Under the pieces are notes generated by a model. The model was not told where the DNA came from, did not search any database, and saw only the letters and a program-made list of their open reading frames with translations. Made by a program: the position numbers and the translations under genes. Shown here one piece after another: positions 60,701-64,000 of a DNA stretch of 64,000 bases. Source of the DNA: Balanoglossus misakiensis (lineage: Eukaryota; Hemichordata); contig CM082578.2 of the NCBI GenBank assembly GCA_040954595.2, positions 868,001 through 932,000 of the forward strand. The letters are read 5' to 3'. Each line of letters starts with the position of its first letter. Positions within the stretch are counted from its first letter, which is position 1.

Positions 60701-63417
60701 CACCTTAGACCATTTAGTGAGTCAACTTGCCCACTGTTTAACTTCATGGCAGTGTTTAGGTTGGTCAATTTATCCGGAGCTTCAAAAACACTCCAACACA
60801 CAGTGTTGTTGATGCTGTTGAGGTGATCCACATTCATTATCTCAAATGCCCATTTCATGGAACCACCACCATGGTCACCTCCAACCTTTACCCAGACTTC
60901 AGAAGATGGAATAAGACCATCATGCCAGGTCAGTTTCTGTAGTCTAAAGAGAGAAAAACTGGCTCAACCCTTAAATCAAAACCATGCAGCTTTACCAAGG
61001 ATGTACCTCCAGGCGATACATGTGACCTTACATATTACAATGAAAAAAAAAAATTAAGGTGTGCTAATGCATGTTTTCCTATTCAACAAGAAAAATTTGT
61101 GAAAACTCACCACAGTGATAAGGAGATAGAAATACAAGTCTTAAAAGGCAAGCTGCTATTGTACAAAGCCAGCCAGTTATGAAACACACAATCAACTATC
61201 TATAAAGTCAATAGCAGTAAAACAAAACAAATCTTACCTGTCTAGGGTATCAAGTCTACCTATTACTGTTTCAACAAGATTAGATACAGCTACACATGGT
61301 GCCAGCCGTATTTCACTAAGTTTACCACTACCCGTACCATTTACTGTAAATGTGAAGGGTAGGTTCTTCATTTGGAGCTGAATCTCAAGTGACTTCATTC
61401 TCTCACGGTCTTTGTTTTCTCCTTCAAGTCGAATATTCCACATTCTTAGCCATCTGCATTTGAAATGAAACTTCATATTTGATGAAACCTACAATCAGTG
61501 ACCTAAGTGATTAATGTAGCACAGCTAGGTGACAGTTTAAGAAGTTTGAAATTTAACAACATAAAACCTCATTCTTTAAGCATAGAGATTATAATAAAAT
61601 GTGATAATTTTTAGTTAATCATGCAGAATATCTCAGACAGCTATTGTAATTGCTAATAGGTATATATCATATTGTTGTTAAAACATCAATAAAACATGAC
61701 AATTATTGCATAAAGAACAGATAGAAATTAAAGCTGCAAGCAGCATTGTCGGGCCCAAGCGCTGATCTCGAATTATATATGCACAGTATGAATGAGAAGA
61801 AACAGAATTTTCTATCGGGTGTATTATCTCATGACATAACAAGGACGTGTGCGCTTGGGCCCTAACAACTTACCTTCTTATTTTCCGCATGGTTGACCAG
61901 GTGACCCCAACATCACTCTTTAAGAGAAGTCCAGCACCAGGTGGAATATCTGGACTGAGGCCGAGAGAAGATAGCGGGGATTCTTTTTCCTCCTTCTTCA
62001 TCCTTTTAATTTCATTTCCTGTCTGAATGTGTGCTGATTTACCACCACCGCTTACTTGGTGCCTCACTTCAGATAAGCATTTTGATCTTAAGACCAGAGT
62101 TTGCTTTGAACACTCAGAACTTTCCTTTCTTGGCTTCCGAATTTTGGACAGCATAATTGGCTGCAAGTACAAAAAATATCTTAAGTTTCTACAAGTATCG
62201 TCTACGCATCAATTTAAGTTATATTACACTGATGTAGCAGTACGGTTATAACTAACAAAATCAATAATTGTTCCCCCTAGTCAAATCAAAAGTAAATACT
62301 CAAGGGTGAATTATTTTTAAGACAAGAATAAAGGAAGAAGTATACTCACTTGACCACCTGTTTTGAATTTAATTAAACCACTTGATTCAAATTCCAGCTT
62401 CTTCTTGACAATAGTTGTGGCGAGTTGTTCAAACATTGGCAGAGTGTGGATATCGGCTGATGTCTGCAGTAACGTTTTAGCGGCTTGAACAGGGGTTACT
62501 TCAGGTTTGCCAATCTCTTCATTTATTTGTGATTGTTGGGGACTGGGATTATCAATACTGACCTGTCCCTTGTTGACACGCATGTTGAAGGGGCATGGTG
62601 AGGCATAATTATGTTCCTTGGCGATAGTTTTGAAGGCACATTGATTTGTGTGAGAGCAAAGGTCTTGTAGTGGCACAACTTCTGAAAAACCAGCATTTGC
62701 AATGTCACACACAATATTTAGAGACGACAGCATATTTGACAATACTAATGGGACACTGACAATATCACCTGGCATAATACGTAGGCGACAGATGGGGCAT
62801 GTGGTTGATTCTTCAAACCACTTACATAAACAAGTAGAACAAAAAACATGGGGCCCACTACACAGAAGTTGAACTGGCTCGTCAACAACATCTCGGCAAA
62901 CTGGACATTCAAAATCTTGACTCGCAGAGGAAAAGCGTGACCTTGACAAGTTTAATGCAGACCTTAGCTTCTTGCCAGCTTTCTGCTGTACAGCAAGGAT
63001 AATGTTTTCTGATTGTATATGTCCTTGGTCTCCATCAAGTTTTTTGGTTTGTGTCATTGGAGGTCTTCCCCGGTTTTTTGCTGCTTTCCGCTTTCGTCCA
63101 CTTTTGCAAAGAGTACACACACTGCATTCACCAATTCTCGGATGTTTTTTCCAACCAGTTAACTGTACCCCATGATTGTACTGTTTACCTGTTTCTTTTG
63201 CCTTTGTAATAGATGTTATAAGCCGCTTGCAGTTACTACAGAAATGGGTTGGGTGAATGCCAGGGTCATCCGTTGAAATATCTATTCCAAAACATTCACC
63301 TAAAGCGTCTCCAATATTTGCGCACAGAAATGGCTTCTCTGCAAATTTACGGCTGCAAATCCGACATCTATTCAGCAATATGTTATTGTGGAACTCGAGA
63401 GATTTCCGCCCGGTCAT
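57780..63417 (-). CDS. RAG1L: RAG1-like recombinase, complete ten-exon gene (1041 aa)
   Basis: Exons on the minus strand: 63417-62350, 62160-61874, 61453-61238, 60943-60698, 60424-60344, 60029-59828, 59726-59355, 59234-59076, 58662-58479 and 58090-57780. All phases agree and the coding sum is 3126 nt. ATG 63417 is the first in-frame ATG after a TAA at 63525-63523. Residues 17-104 hold the N-terminal Cys clusters (CRICSRKF; GIHPTHFCSNC; CSVCTLC) with RAG1-like spacing. A C3HC4 RING follows (C171, C174, C186, H190, C193, C196, C207, C210). KTGGQPIML near 352-360 matches the GGRP start of the nonamer-binding region. The RNase-H core has D547 (VKVGGDHGGGS), D617 (LAGDYEFLVKMYGLSG) and E985 (FFGEQRIESIH), equal to RAG1 D600, D708 and E962. 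C637/C640 (CLWC) and H963/H968 (KLHMLECH) form its zinc site. An acidic insert (DTSDDDSDDED) sits near residue 800. The family binds RSS-like ends and cuts DNA with RAG2. Here the C-terminus ends GPYKK and lacks a Cys-rich tail. Confidence 0.93.
60049..60526. repeat. 229-bp inverted repeat duplicating the D617 exon of the RAG1-like gene
   Basis: Left arm 60049-60277 and right arm 60298-60526 are near-perfect reverse complements (one clear mismatch seen, gatag/gagag) around a 20-base loop. The minus-strand exon 5 of the RAG1-like gene (60424-60344) lies in the right arm. Its mirror copy lies on the plus strand at about 60151-60231, complete with ccacag acceptor and gtatgtgctg donor text, inside the following intron. 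The pre-mRNA could form a long hairpin. Confidence 0.95.
61728..61864. mobile_element. short MITE-like repeat next to exon 2 of the RAG1-like gene
   Basis: Starts ttaaagctgcaagcagcattg, and the inner ends gggcccaagcgc and gcgcttgggccc are inverted. The right end stops about 4 bases from the GTAAGT donor of exon 2 (donor at 61873-61868). No ORF. The 'aaagctgcaagcagc' start is one I associate with widespread short repeats in aquatic animals, but the class is not certain. Confidence 0.65.
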
Positions 63418-64000
63418 CGTACTGGCTGCAGCACCCGACAAATGTGCAGACGACAACGTAGTTCGATCAAATTTGGCGCTAGTGTACACGTAAACAATAC
63501 AGTAACCATGGGCACGGTCAGCTTAAGGGGTCATCGAAGCATCGAACCACACAACACATGCCGTTCAAAAAAAAAAAAAAACCCAAAGCAAGGAAAAAAC
63601 ACCCCGACAAAATCATCACACTCAAAACACAAAATATTCGACAACGAACACATAAAAATCGGTTTGATTAAAATATAATTCGATTTTCGATGTTATCTTA
63701 GCTGTAAATTACAGTTCACAAAAACGGGATTCCATGCTGTTCACTCGCCATTGTTTACATGTAGATTGCAAACGTACCTGCGTCATGATCCAAATGTCTT
63801 CCAAATCACGCGGCAAGATCCATATAAACTCCAAAAAATTACAGTTTATGCGATAAAAAAGCATATTTCTCGAGTACGAACTCGCAAAAATATCGGAAAC
63901 GGCTATATTCAGTGATGTTTTTCACCGATGGCCATGCATTCGCATGGGCGCGCACATGTTGATCTTGCAAAGTCTCGCCATATCACGCAATGGAACGTGA
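63418..64000. promoter_or_regulatory. upstream region of the RAG1-like gene
   Basis: Contains the likely 5' UTR and promoter. The in-frame TAA at 63525-63523 rules out a longer first coding exon in this reading, although a non-coding upstream exon is possible. A polyA run lies at 63569-63582. No RSS-like heptamer with spacer and nonamer, and no match to sequence left of 57780, was recognised. I cannot place a TATA box or start site with confidence. Confidence 0.4.

Noticed and set aside
63418-63489. Longer N-terminus for the RAG1-like protein starting at 63489
   Set aside because: The codon there is GTG. The first in-frame ATG after the upstream stop is at 63417 and directly precedes the conserved Cys clusters.

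Overview
The window is AT-rich invertebrate animal DNA. It has spliced genes with GT-AG introns, Ephrin-receptor-like and EGF receptor modules, several eukaryotic transposon classes, a long satellite array and a RAG1-like recombinase gene. RAG1-like genes are known from echinoderms, hemichordates, amphioxus and some protostomes. A marine deuterostome is therefore the likeliest source, but I cannot name the species. There is no sign of bacterial operons.

Left part, 1-12.3 kb. A C-terminal coding fragment opens the window. It is followed on the minus strand by an intact seven-exon gene (2185-7536, 850 codons) with a cysteine cluster and a candidate DDE triad. This gene resembles KDZ-type transposases and the related vertebrate HMGXB3 proteins. 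Next, on the plus strand, come the last seven exons (8722-11706) of a type I membrane protein with Cys-rich repeats, two EGF domains, one membrane helix and a short acidic tail.

Middle part, 12.3-34.2 kb. A roughly 10 kb block occurs twice in tandem (12285-22316 and 22317-34190). It is a nest of mobile elements: a long foldback element, an LTR element with 540-bp LTRs and no recognisable gag-pol, an APE/RT LINE inserted in that LTR element, and RT fragments. The copies differ by a triplicated 314-bp unit (copy A only), a Crypton-like tyrosine-recombinase element (copy B only), a 5'-truncated LINE (copy B only) and a deletion in the copy B LINE. These differences give an order of events.

Satellite, 35.05-44.73 kb. 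About 112 nearly identical 86-bp units run into a 100-N assembly gap. After the gap come about 4.5 copies of an unrelated 160-bp repeat, then about 12 kb without a convincing gene. That stretch holds a 735-bp inverted repeat pair about 5.8 kb apart, a smaller nested pair, and a G-rich terminal-inverted-repeat element.

Right part, 57.7-64 kb, is the highlight. It is a complete ten-exon RAG1-like gene on the minus strand. The exon phases fit throughout and give a 1041-residue protein, close to vertebrate RAG1. Present are the N-terminal Cys clusters, a C3HC4 RING, a nonamer-binding-like GGxP segment, the three acidic catalytic positions (D547, D617, E985) and both halves of the catalytic-core zinc site. 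The exon carrying the second catalytic Asp lies in a 229-bp near-perfect inverted repeat, so an antisense copy of that exon sits in the next intron. No RAG2-like gene and no RSS-like terminal repeats were recognised in the window.
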